The notes: generated by a model not told the origin, from the letters alone. 14,677 bases of DNA from Frankia sp. (GCA_019689615.1 JADGHD010000053.1:1-14677); one strand, 5' to 3'; counted from the stretch's first letter, positions 5,846 to 12,115 are shown. Numbers and translations are program-made.

Positions 5846-7466
5846 AGTACAGGCCGTCCCAGGTGATGATCACGGCGAGGACGAGCAGCGTGACGGTGGT
5901 TGCCACCTCGATCAGGGCCCCGAAGACGTCGCCGGTGACGCCACCGAGCCGGCGGACCGCGTGCCAGGTGAGCAGCCGCCCGGCGGCGAGCCCGGCCAGG
6001 GCCGCCGCCGGCAGCCACAGCGCGGCGAGGAAGCTGGTCGCGGTCAGGCCGAGCAGCACATAGCCGAGCACCAGCGGCACGGCGACGGCGACCGCCCGCG
6101 CCACCGGCGTGGCCGTGCCGGCCACCAGCCCACCGAAGCCGTCCGGCCGGGCCGACGGGACCGACGGCCGGGCGGCGTCGAGCGCGGCGACCCGGCCCAC
6201 CACGGCCACCACCAGCAGTGTGACCAGGGCCTGCGCCCGGCTGCCCGCGGCCAGCACCGCGACGATCGCGCCGATCTGCAGCAGCAGCACCCCGCCGACG
6301 GCGGCCACCCCGAACGCGCCGATATCGGACCGACGCATGATCTCCAACGCCTCCGGCGCGGGCCGGCGGCTGCCCAGCCCGTCCGCGAGGTCGGCGAGCC
6401 CGTCGAGGTGCAGCCCCCGGGTGAGCAGCGCCAGCGTGACGACCCAGGCCACCGCGGCGAGCAGCACGATGCCGTGCCCGTGTCCCCGCCAGAACAGCAG
6501 CGCCACCGCCCAGCCGACCAGCCCGAGCAGCGCGCCGAGCACCGGCAGCCAGCGCAGCGCCCCCGCCGCAGCGGCGCGGTCGACGCCGCCCTGCCCGCCC
6601 GCGCCGCCCTGCCCGGGCACGGCGGCGGGCCCCGCCGCGGAAGCCGCCGTGCCGTGCGCGCCCGCGGCGTGGGCCAGCGCCGGTGGCACCGGCAGCACGG
6701 TGAACATCCCGACGGCCAGCGGCAGGGCGCTCAGCCCGGCGGCACCGCCGAAGCCGCCCGGCCGGGGCCCGAGACGGCGGGTGGGGCCACTGCCCCGGGC
6801 GACGCGGCCCGCGCGGGCACCGGCCGCGCGAGCCGCAGCGGCCGACGAGCGGCCAACGCCGCGCAGCGCGGCGAAGCCGTCGGCGGACCGCCTGCGCAGC
6901 CACACCGTCGCGTCGCCGAACCGCCTGCCCACCCCCGGGCCAGCCGGTGCTGGCCGAGCGGGGCCACCTGGTACCGGCTGGCCCGGGTCCGGCGCGGCGG
7001 GCCGGCGAGCGCCCATCGGCCGGGTCGCGCCCGGGTCGGCCGCCGCGGCCGGGTGCGCCCCGCTGCCCGGCCGGCCACCGCGCAGGCCCCGACGCGGCCG
7101 ACGGGGCGGTTCCTCCTGACGGGCGTAGGTCAGCACCTCGTCCAGCGAGGAGTACTCGGACCCGGGCCGGCGCCGACGCTGGGCGGGGGCCGCGCCGGCC
7201 GACCCGGCGGGTGGGCCTGGCAGCGGCGTCTCCCCGAGCGGGTCGTCGACGCCGTACGCGGACGACGCCGGGTACGGCTCGCCCCCGTACGGGGCGTCTC
7301 CGTACGGGGGCGATGGGTGAGCGTGTTCCGGGGAGGGCGCGGCGGGCGCGTGCCTGGCGTCATCCATCTGGTCGCGGGGGACCCCGGCCGGACCGCCGCC
7401 GTCCGGAGGCGGGCTGGCGGGACCGTCATGCGCGGTGTGTCCCTCTGGGCCGCCTGTTGTGGTCAT
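5844..7466 (-). CDS. cobS: Adenosylcobinamide-GDP ribazoletransferase (cobalamin synthase) with long N-terminal extension, 540 aa
   Basis: An integral membrane enzyme that joins adenosylcobinamide-GDP to alpha-ribazole (phosphate), the last assembly step of coenzyme B12. The CobS core spans about 245-540. It begins with the typical SALPLAVGMFTVLPVPP (246-262). Then come RWLPVLGALLG (305-315), the metal/substrate motif LHLDGLADLADGLGS (352-366), RRSDIGAFG (378-386) and GGVTGDVFGA (508-517). Several hydrophobic helices lie between these motifs. Ahead of the core are about 240 residues rich in Pro, Ala, Gly and Arg with short Tyr-Gly-Pro patches, probably disordered and cytoplasmic. A further Gly/Ala insert of about 35 residues sits at 264-298. 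Bacterial CobS is normally near 250 aa. The ATG at 7466 is chosen for its GGAGGA seven bases upstream. A later start cannot be excluded, but no better site was seen. Confidence 0.9.
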   Translation of the reverse strand: MTTTGGPEGHTAHDGPASPPPDGGGPAGVPRDQMDDARHAPAAPSPEHAHPSPPYGDAPYGGEPYPASSAYGVDDPLGETPLPGPPAGSAGAAPAQRRRRPGSEYSSLDEVLTYARQEEPPRRPRRGLRGGRPGSGAHPAAAADPGATRPMGARRPAAPDPGQPVPGGPARPAPAGPGVGRRFGDATVWLRRRSADGFAALRGVGRSSAAAARAAGARAGRVARGSGPTRRLGPRPGGFGGAAGLSALPLAVGMFTVLPVPPALAHAAGAHGTAASAAGPAAVPGQGGAGGQGGVDRAAAAGALRWLPVLGALLGLVGWAVALLFWRGHGHGIVLLAAVAWVVTLALLTRGLHLDGLADLADGLGSRRPAPEALEIMRRSDIGAFGVAAVGGVLLLQIGAIVAVLAAGSRAQALVTLLVVAVVGRVAALDAARPSVPSARPDGFGGLVAGTATPVARAVAVAVPLVLGYVLLGLTATSFLAALWLPAAALAGLAAGRLLTWHAVRRLGGVTGDVFGALIEVATTVTLLVLAVIITWDGLY

Positions 7467-7932
7467 GGCCGGATCCTCCACTGCCGTCGCGTTCGAACGG
7501 TTACCCACGATCGGCGTGTCGCCAACGCCCCGTCACGACGACCCGCCCGTCCCGGTCAGTACTGATCCCCAGCCAGGACCAATCGTGCCCTATCTCGCAT
7601 CACTCGCTGCCCCCCACCCCATCCGACGGACCGCAAGCGGCCCGTCCGCCCGCGACTCCCGGCTCCCGACGGGCTCCGGCCGCGTTCACCGCGTGGTGCG
7701 GATCAGCATCGCCAGACCGGGCCCTTCCGCTCCGAACAGGGCAACGGGCGAGGGTGCGGCCACGTGCCGAGACGCGGAACCCGCGGCGTCGACGAGACGT
7801 GGTCGTGGCCGGGAGCCACCGAGCGCAGGGTGATCCGCGCGCATCCGCGGTCCTGGACTCCCGGACGGCCTCGCCGGTCGGGGGTGATCCGCGCGCGTCC
7901 ACGGTCGGCGGCCGGGCCGCGCCGGTCGGCAG
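7467..7932. other. Intergenic region between cobU and cobS
   Basis: 466 bp without a supported gene. Just past the cobU stop is a five-pair hairpin GCGGC-CGG-GCCGC (7908-7920), a possible terminator. TCAGTACTGA (7556-7565) is a perfect palindrome in an AT-richer patch. A weak promoter toward cobS reads TTGGCG (7520-7525), a 16-bp spacer and TAACCG (7498-7503) on the minus strand. GTTCGAAC (7491-7498) is an 8-bp palindrome beside it. I looked for cobalamin riboswitch elements on both strands and found none. The 54-bp-period repeat is listed separately. Confidence 0.4.
7828..7906. repeat. Two copies of a 25-bp direct repeat, period 54 bp
   Basis: Copy 1 is 7828-7852 and copy 2 is 7882-7906. 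They agree at 23 of 25 positions, the differences being at the bases matching 7843 and 7847. Each contains GGTGATCCGCGCGC. In copy 1, GATCCGCGCGCATC (7832-7845) is a dyad with one mismatched pair. They lie 26-105 bases beyond the cobU stop and 360 or more before cobS. Confidence 0.6.
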
Positions 7933-9060
7933 CTAGCGCAGGCGCTGGGGGATGCCGGCGGTGCAGAGCCAGACCTCGTCGGCCTCGGCAGCGAGGCGGG
8001 CGTTGAGGCGGCCGAGTTCGTCGCGGAAGCGGCGGCCGGCGGCCGTCGCGGGCACCACGCCGGAGCCGACCTCGTTGGTCACCGCGACCACCTCGGCCTT
8101 CGTGCTCGTCCATGCCGCGACCAGCTCGTCCATCGCCCTGGCCAGGGCGGCGTCCGCCTGCTCGCGCGCGGGCTGGCCGCCCGGGCCGGCCCAGACGCCG
8201 GCCGCGTCCATCGCCGCGGTGAGCCAGGTCGCGACGCAGTCGAACAGCACGGCGGGCCGCTCCTCGCCGGCCGAGTCCTGCCCGGCCGCCGCCAGCACGC
8301 CGGCCGCGTCCGTGGTCTCCACAGTGGTCCAGCCCGCGGGGCGGCGGGCCTGGTGCTCGGCGAGCCGGCGGGCCCACTCGGGGTCCTCCGCCGAGGCGGG
8401 CGCGCCGGTGGCCAGGTAGACCACGTGCTCGCGGTCGGCGAGCATCCGCTCGGCCAGCGCCGACTTGCCCGACCGGGCGCCGCCGGTCACCAGCACCCGC
8501 CGGGGGCCGGCGGTCGAGCGCTGACCGCGGTCGGCGAGGGCGGCCGGCTGGCCCGCCGGGAGCGCACCTCGCTCGGCGCCAGGGTCCGTCAGCCCGAGAC
8601 GGTCCGCGCCCCGCTGCGGGGCCGGTGCCTCTTCGGGCGACGCGGCCCTGGCCCGCGGGATCGGCACGGCCGGCGTGACGGGTCGGGCGCGGTGGCGGGC
8701 GGCGACGGCGGCGGAGGCGACCGCGACGGTGGCGGCGACGGCCGCACCGGCGACCTCCGTGGTGCTGGCCAGGCCTCGGGTGACCGCGCCGGTCACGGCG
8801 GCGGTGGTGGTCGCGGCGGCGGCAGCGGCGGCGGAGGACGCGGCGGCGGCAGCGGCGATCGCGGCCCGCGCGGTGACGACGGCCGCGGCGGCCGAGCCGA
8901 CGACGACCGTCACCGTCGCGGCGGAGGCGGCTGTGGTCACCGACCCCAGTACCGCCCGCATGGACCGGGACGACCTGGGCTGCCGGCCGGACGGGCCGGC
9001 CTGGCCTCTGCCGGCAGCCGGCCGGCCAGCCGGACGCCCGGCCGAGGCGATCCCGACCAT
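7933..9060 (-). CDS. cobU: Adenosylcobinamide kinase / adenosylcobinamide-phosphate guanylyltransferase with hydrophobic N-terminal extension, 375 aa
   Basis: A bifunctional enzyme that phosphorylates adenosylcobinamide and transfers GMP to it, giving the AdoCbi-GDP used by CobS. The core occupies about 186-375. It has the P-loop GGARSGKS (193-200), then WARRLAEH ending at H236 (the probable guanylylated histidine), DCVATW (274-279), NEVGSGVVP (329-337) and the terminal AGIPQRL. The core length, about 190 aa, is that of a complete CobU. In front are about 185 extra residues. After an Arg/Gly-rich start, an Ala/Val/Thr-rich hydrophobic stretch runs about 44-120 and could form one or more membrane helices, followed by a Pro/Ala linker. 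The ATG at 9060 has GGGGAGG five bases upstream. Other in-frame starts are 9366 (GTG), 9117 and 8961, so the N-terminus is uncertain while the core is not. Confidence 0.88.
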   Translation of the reverse strand: MVGIASAGRPAGRPAAGRGQAGPSGRQPRSSRSMRAVLGSVTTAASAATVTVVVGSAAAAVVTARAAIAAAAAASSAAAAAAATTTAAVTGAVTRGLASTTEVAGAAVAATVAVASAAVAARHRARPVTPAVPIPRARAASPEEAPAPQRGADRLGLTDPGAERGALPAGQPAALADRGQRSTAGPRRVLVTGGARSGKSALAERMLADREHVVYLATGAPASAEDPEWARRLAEHQARRPAGWTTVETTDAAGVLAAAGQDSAGEERPAVLFDCVATWLTAAMDAAGVWAGPGGQPAREQADAALARAMDELVAAWTSTKAEVVAVTNEVGSGVVPATAAGRRFRDELGRLNARLAAEADEVWLCTAGIPQRLR

Positions 9061-9079
9061 CCGCGCCTCCCCGCCGCTC

Positions 9080-9106
9080 GTGACCAGGTGCCTGGTGACC
9101 ACTGGT
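9080..9106 (-). promoter_or_regulatory. Dyad pair just upstream of the chosen cobU start
   Basis: ACCAGG-TG-CCTGGT (9083-9096) is a perfect dyad with flanking GTG and GAC, followed by ACCA-C-TGGT (9098-9106). Upstream lie ACCGGCGCCGGT (9186-9197), a perfect 12-bp palindrome, and GTTCG-C-CGAAC (9166-9176). If translation starts at 9060 these sit in the leader; if it starts at 9117 or 9366 some are coding. The operator role is inference. Confidence 0.25.
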
Positions 9107-9357
9107 TGTTCCGGCATCGTTTCACGCCGCAGCCCTTCCGTGCCGCCGGTCACCAACAGCGGGTGGTTCGCCGAACGCCACTCCCACCGGCGCCGGTCAC
9201 CCGCCGACCGGGTCGCGGCCACGGCCAGCGGCGCCGCGGGCGAGGACCGCTCGCCTCCGCGGGAGGCCAGGACAGCGATCGGCGCGATCGTGATCGCGGC
9301 CGTGGCCCCGGCATGCCGGGAAAAGCCCGTGGCGGCGGAATCGCCGCGCGGTCGGCG

Positions 9358-9402
9358 CCTATACACACGCCGAGCCGGCCGGGCAAGGTCCCGACCGGCT
9401 CG
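9358..9402 (-). promoter_or_regulatory. Candidate cobU promoter with a strong dyad over the -35 box
   Basis: On the minus strand, TTGCCC (9381-9386), a 17-bp spacer and TATAGG (9358-9363) form a promoter-like pair. Overlapping it, 9371-9383 and 9390-9402 are inverted repeats, matching at 12 of 13 positions around a six-base centre (9384-9389) that contains part of the -35 box. The dyad could be an operator or, as RNA, a hairpin. A start near 9350 would give cobU a leader of about 290 bases, if translation begins at 9060. In 9061-9357 the cobU frame stays open with a coding-like third-position G+C bias. Confidence 0.4.
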
Positions 9403-9428
9403 AAATCGGCACCGTCGCGGCAGGAGGT

Positions 9429-9480
9429 GCGTGGTAGGAAAGTCTGCCAGCCTTTGGTCTGGTCAGCAGACGTACCACGC
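9429..9480. other. Long interrupted hairpin / inverted repeat
   Basis: GCGTGGTA (9429-9436) pairs with TACCACGC (9473-9480), and GTCTGC (9442-9447) pairs with GCAGAC (9466-9471). A five-base bulge faces one base between the two stems. Inside, CCAG and CTGG can also pair. Fourteen outer pairs in an AT-richer stretch make this a stable structure on either strand. It lies between the small-protein gene and the cobU promoter. It could be a terminator of the small gene, a structured RNA or a protein-binding site. No T-tract follows on either side. Confidence 0.5.
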
Positions 9481-9610
9481 GCGGCTCGTCGCGCGCGGGC
9501 CGCGGTGACGGATAAAGGAAGGTGTTCCGGAGAATGCGGCCGTCGGTGGGACGGCGTCAGGCATCGCGGATGGTGCGCGCCGCGTGCTTTCGGCGTGCGG
9601 ACGCCCGGTG

Positions 9611-9624
9611 GGCGCCAGGGCGCC
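9611..9624 (-). terminator. Short hairpin after the small-protein gene
   Basis: GGCGC-CAGG-GCGCC (9611-9624) forms a perfect five-pair stem about 21 bases past the small-gene stop on the minus strand. It is a possible terminator, but weak. Next to it, GGGACGTGCCCTG (9632-9644) recurs with one change at 9651-9663, a period of 19 bp. Confidence 0.3.
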
Positions 9625-9645
9625 GGTTGGCGGGACGTGCCCTGG

Positions 9646-9807
9646 TTAGTGGGACGCGCCCTGACGGAGCATGATGATCTCGAGCTCGTGCCGGGCCGCC
9701 GGCGACAGGGACTCGGCAGCCAGGTAGGACTCGAGGGCGCGGCGCTCGCGACGGGCGATGCGGCGGGCGGCCGCGGCGGCGCGGAGGCGGGAGAAGTCGT
9801 GTCGCAT
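9646..9807 (-). CDS. Small basic helical protein, unknown function, 53 aa
   Basis: The protein starts MRHDFSRLRAAAAARRIAR and continues with a charged helix ending in LEIIMLRQ. The first 28 residues are rich in Arg and Ala and lack helix breakers until the Ser-Pro at about 35-36. It reads as two helices, the first strongly basic. It resembles short actinobacterial proteins that carry an R-R-LE-x-L-A-x-S/T-P-x-x-x-x-x-LE pattern, but I cannot name a family or a function. The start is the ATG at 9807 with AGGAG seven bases upstream. An in-frame ATG at 9858 (70 aa) also has AGGAG, ten bases away, but it would be almost leaderless from the promoter below. The gene has its own promoter and lies between ethA and cobU on the same strand. 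Confidence 0.72.
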   Translation of the reverse strand: MRHDFSRLRAAAAARRIARRERRALESYLAAESLSPAARHELEIIMLRQGASH

Positions 9808-9868
9808 GGCTGGCTCCTGGGGCGTGTGTGACGACGGCCGCTTTTCTTCAGCCGTCATCTCAATTGTG

Positions 9869-9899
9869 CTCCTATTGCCACATTTTTCCGAGGTGTCAA
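9869..9899 (-). promoter_or_regulatory. Candidate promoter of the 53-aa gene
   Basis: On the minus strand a perfect TTGACA (9894-9899) is followed by an AT-rich stretch. Possible -10 boxes are CAATAG (9872-9877, 16-bp spacer) or TAGGAG (9869-9874, 19-bp spacer). This is the lowest-GC part of the right half of the window. CACGTG (9901-9906) lies directly upstream. The -35 is convincing and the -10 is not. Confidence 0.5.
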
Positions 9900-9917
9900 G
9901 CACGTGACCTGGTAGAC

Positions 9918-9957
9918 AAAAGGCCCGCCCCGGCCGCCGTCCGGGGTGTCGGCGGCC
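9918..9957 (-). terminator. GC hairpin followed by T-tract on the minus strand
   Basis: GGCCGCCG (9932-9939) and CGGCGGCC (9950-9957) are perfect eight-base inverted repeats around a ten-base loop. On the minus strand an alternative CCCCGG/CCGGGG stem overlaps, and the run TTTT (9918-9921) follows about ten bases downstream. It sits between ethA and the small gene, about 20 bases before that gene's promoter, which fits a terminator for transcripts coming from ethA. Confidence 0.55.
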
Positions 9958-9963
9958 ACATTT

Positions 9964-9982
9964 CGGGCACATTAAGTGCCCG
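9964..9982. promoter_or_regulatory. Perfect 7-bp inverted repeat with AT centre
   Basis: CGGGCAC-ATTAA-GTGCCCG forms a perfect dyad, seven pairs around a five-base AT centre. It lies 65 bases upstream of the TTGACA box of the small gene. Its shape is that of a dimeric regulator site. As RNA it would be a stable hairpin that could help termination. Confidence 0.4.
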
Positions 9983-10348
9983 TCGGTAACCGCGGTCACA
10001 GCGACGGCGGCCACCGCGCCGGGAACCGTTGGTGGACGGGCTCCAACGCCCCGCCCGCGCGGGCCCGACGGTCGCGCCGAGCACGTTCCACATCGGGCCA
10101 CAGGCGCCGCGCGACAGCCCGAACAATACGGAGCACCGCCGCCGAGAAAGCACGCTGACCTGCGCCTTTCCGCTCGCCGCCCGACCGGCCGCCGCGGCGG
10201 GGGCCGCGGACGGTCGCCGGTGGCCGCGGCTGGTACATCGGCACCATCCACAGTCGCGACGGCCGGCTCGGCCGTCCATCGCCCAGGAGTGCCTGTTCCG
10301 GGAGATCCGCCCGGGCAGCGCGGCCTGACCGCCCGGGGCGTCCATGTT
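9983..10348. other. Intergenic region without a supported gene
   Basis: This region lies between the dyad at 9964-9982 and the direct repeats after ethA. Several frames are open on both strands, including a plus-strand frame ending at 10328 and minus-strand frames through 9996-10415. None has a ribosome binding site, recognisable domain or consistent codon bias. A gene remnant cannot be excluded. No tRNA-like fold was seen. Confidence 0.4.
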
Positions 10349-10406
10349 GGCGGCCCCGGCGAGCTGGCGGCCCCTGCGACGCGGCGGCCCCGGCGAGCTG
10401 GCGGCC
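10349..10406. repeat. Perfect 24-bp direct repeat, two copies, period 34 bp
   Basis: Copy 1 is 10349-10372 and copy 2 is 10383-10406, identical at all 24 positions, with ten unrelated bases between them. The period is not a multiple of three, so it does not reflect a protein repeat. In copy 2, GGCGGCC (10383-10389) can pair with GGCCGCC (10403-10409), a hairpin 33 bases past the ethA stop. GGCGGCCGCC (10400-10409) is itself a palindrome. It is a possible terminator or protein-binding array. Confidence 0.65.
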
Positions 10407-10441
10407 GCCCAGCACTGGCCGCGGGCGGCTCGGCCGAGGGC

Positions 10442-12022
10442 CTAGGCGGCCGGCGCCCGGTCAGCCGGCGCGGGTACCGACGCCGCCGGCTCGGCCGGTG
10501 TTCGCTGGGTGGGTGGCGGGGCCGGGCGCAGCAGCAGCTCCCGGTCGCGGACCGGGCCGAACCGCAGCGTGCGCAGGTCGGCGAGGTAGTCCGAGCGCAT
10601 GCGCCAGGGCCGGCGGGTCCCCTGCCGCGGCAGCTCGTCGCGCGCCCTGGTGATGTAGCCCGAGGTCAGGCCAAGGATGCTCGCCTGCTCGTCCACGCCG
10701 CGCTCCCCCGGCCGTGCCAGGGCGTGCGGCACGAAGACCTGGCAGCCCCGACGGTCGAGGTGGCGCAGCAGCCGGCTCAGGTAGCGGCCGGCCAGGTCGA
10801 CCTTGAGCGTCCAGGACGCGTTGGTGTAGCCGAAGACGAAGGCGAAGTTGGGCACGTCCTCCAGCAGCACCGACTTGTAGACCCGCCGGCTCGCCGGGGT
10901 CACCGGCTCGCCGTCGACGGTCAGCGTGAGCCCGCCCAGCAGCCGCAGGCGCAGGCCGGTCGCGGTGGCGACGACGTCGGCGGGCAGCTCCTCGCCGGAG
11001 CGCAGCCGGATCCCGTGCTCGGTGAAGGTCTCGATGTGGCCGGTGGCGACGGTGGCCCGGCCGGCCCGGATCTCCTCGAACAGGTCGCCGTCGGCGAGCA
11101 CGCACACCCGCTGGTCCCACGGGCGGTAGCGCGGGGTGAAGTGCCGGGCGACGTCGTAGCCCTCGGGGAGCCTGCGCGCGGCCGCGCGGATCAGCGTCTC
11201 GCTGGCCTGCCGCGGCAGGCGCCGGCTGAGCCGGTAGGACAGGTCGGTGCGGGCGATCGACTGCCAGCGGATCAGGCGGCTCGCGGCCGGCGCCGGCAGC
11301 CGGCGGCGCGCCCACCGGGCGAACGGGTCGACGCTGGGCAGCTCGATCACGTACGTCGGCGACCGCTGCAGCATCGTCACCTGAGCCCCCTGCCGGGCCA
11401 GCGCCGGCACCAGGGTCATCGCGGTGGCGCCGCTGCCGATCACCACGACCCGCGCCCCGGCCACGGCCAGGTCGGCCGGCCAGTGCTGCGGGTGCACGAC
11501 CCGGCCACGGAACCGCTCGATGCCGGGGAACTCGGGGCAGTAGCCCTGGTCGTAGTCGTAGTAGCCGGTGCAGGCGATCAGGACCGTGCAGGTCAGCCGG
11601 GCCCGGCGGGTGCCGGCCGCGCCGCCGTCGCCGCCCTGGTCCGTCCTCACGTCGACGTCGAGCGTCCAGCGGGCCTCGGCGCTCGACCAGGTAGCGGCGA
11701 CCACCTGGTGCCCGTAGCGGATCCTGCGGTCGGTGCCGTCGGCCTGGGCGGTCTCGACGAGGTAGCGCAGGATCGAGCCGCCGTCGGCGATCGACTTCTC
11801 GCCGGTCCACGGCCGGAAGGAGAAGCCGAGGGTGTGCATGTCCGAGTCGGAGCGGATGCCCGGGTAACGGAACAGGTCCCAGGTGCCGCCCAGGGTGTCC
11901 CGCGCCTCCAGCAGCGCGAGCGAGCGGCCGGGGAAGGCCCTGGTCAGGTGGTGCGCGATCCCGATACCGGAGATCCCGGCACCGATGATCGCGATGTCGA
12001 GGTGCTCCGGTGCCGCCGCCAT
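10442..12022 (-). CDS. ethA: EthA-like flavin-containing Baeyer-Villiger monooxygenase, 526 aa
   Basis: An FAD- and NADPH-dependent oxygenase that inserts oxygen next to ketones and oxidises sulfur and thioamide compounds. The mycobacterial homologue activates ethionamide. FAD-binding GAGISGIG lies at 14-21 and the NADPH Rossmann GSGATA at 196-201. The Baeyer-Villiger fingerprint F-x-G-x3-H-x3-W is F171, G173, H177, W181. Long segments match M. tuberculosis EthA as I recall it, such as GGTWDLFRYPGIRSDSDM (45-62), PEGYDV (286-291) and GYTNASWTLK (398-407). The length is slightly above the roughly 490 aa of EthA because of a Pro/Ala-rich tail (about 500-526). The ATG at 12022 has GGAGG eight bases upstream. 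It lies 93 bp after the phosphatase gene on the same strand, so co-transcription is likely. No ethR-type TetR regulator is visible nearby. Confidence 0.93.
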   Translation of the reverse strand: MAAAPEHLDIAIIGAGISGIGIAHHLTRAFPGRSLALLEARDTLGGTWDLFRYPGIRSDSDMHTLGFSFRPWTGEKSIADGGSILRYLVETAQADGTDRRIRYGHQVVAATWSSAEARWTLDVDVRTDQGGDGGAAGTRRARLTCTVLIACTGYYDYDQGYCPEFPGIERFRGRVVHPQHWPADLAVAGARVVVIGSGATAMTLVPALARQGAQVTMLQRSPTYVIELPSVDPFARWARRRLPAPAASRLIRWQSIARTDLSYRLSRRLPRQASETLIRAAARRLPEGYDVARHFTPRYRPWDQRVCVLADGDLFEEIRAGRATVATGHIETFTEHGIRLRSGEELPADVVATATGLRLRLLGGLTLTVDGEPVTPASRRVYKSVLLEDVPNFAFVFGYTNASWTLKVDLAGRYLSRLLRHLDRRGCQVFVPHALARPGERGVDEQASILGLTSGYITRARDELPRQGTRRPWRMRSDYLADLRTLRFGPVRDRELLLRPAPPPTQRTPAEPAASVPAPADRAPAA

Positions 12023-12085
12023 GGTCGGTCCTCCTCGTCGCCGTGCGCGCGCCCGGGGACGGGGCCCGCATGGGGGTCGCGCGCG

Positions 12086-12106
12086 GGTCGGGCGGCCGGG
12101 ACGACC
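12086..12106 (-). other. Weak hairpin in the phosphatase-ethA gap
   Basis: GGTCG (12086-12090) and CGACC (12102-12106) pair around an 11-base loop, ten bases past the phosphatase stop. It is too weak to argue for termination. The 93-bp gap otherwise holds only the ethA ribosome binding site. Confidence 0.2.
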
Positions 12107-12115
12107 AGCCGCCGG

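Noticed and set aside
3424..6063. An 879-codon open frame on the plus strand across the deacetylase and cobT
   Set aside because: It overlaps the deacetylase in another frame and runs antisense to cobT. The composition is Arg/Pro/Gly noise.
4408..6903. Extending cobT upstream to an 831-residue protein
   Set aside because: The added part overlaps the cobS coding sequence on the same strand in another frame, has no homology, and the internal ATG at 5580 has a good ribosome binding site at the family's normal start.
9083..9097. Possible B12 box of a cobalamin riboswitch upstream of cobU
   Set aside because: CCAGG-CA-CCTGG resembles the box only because both are near palindromes. The spacing is wrong, the trailing GCC is missing, and no CCCGC-ACTG core or other conserved riboswitch segments are present.
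8675..9508. A plus-strand Ala-rich frame opposite the cobU extension
   Set aside because: It is antisense to the frame that is continuous with the CobU core. There is no ribosome binding site or domain, and its Ala/Thr/Val content mirrors the opposite strand.
9534..9674. A 46-codon plus-strand frame starting at an ATG with AAGGAAGG about 12 bases upstream
   Set aside because: The spacing is long, the protein is an Arg-rich composition without pattern, and it overlaps the end of the better-supported small gene on the other strand. Weak, but worth noting if RNA data show a plus-strand transcript.
9646..10251. Extending the small protein upstream to 201 residues, which adds a CPKCG-like cysteine pair
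   Set aside because: The added sequence crosses the candidate terminator and promoter, has poor composition, and the cysteines do not form a complete zinc-site pattern that I can recognise.
10029..10328. A plus-strand 99-codon frame ending in a protein-like tail (AQECLFREIRPG)
   Set aside because: Only the last few residues look protein-like. There is no start signal and no consistent third-position bias; it could be a remnant but cannot be supported.
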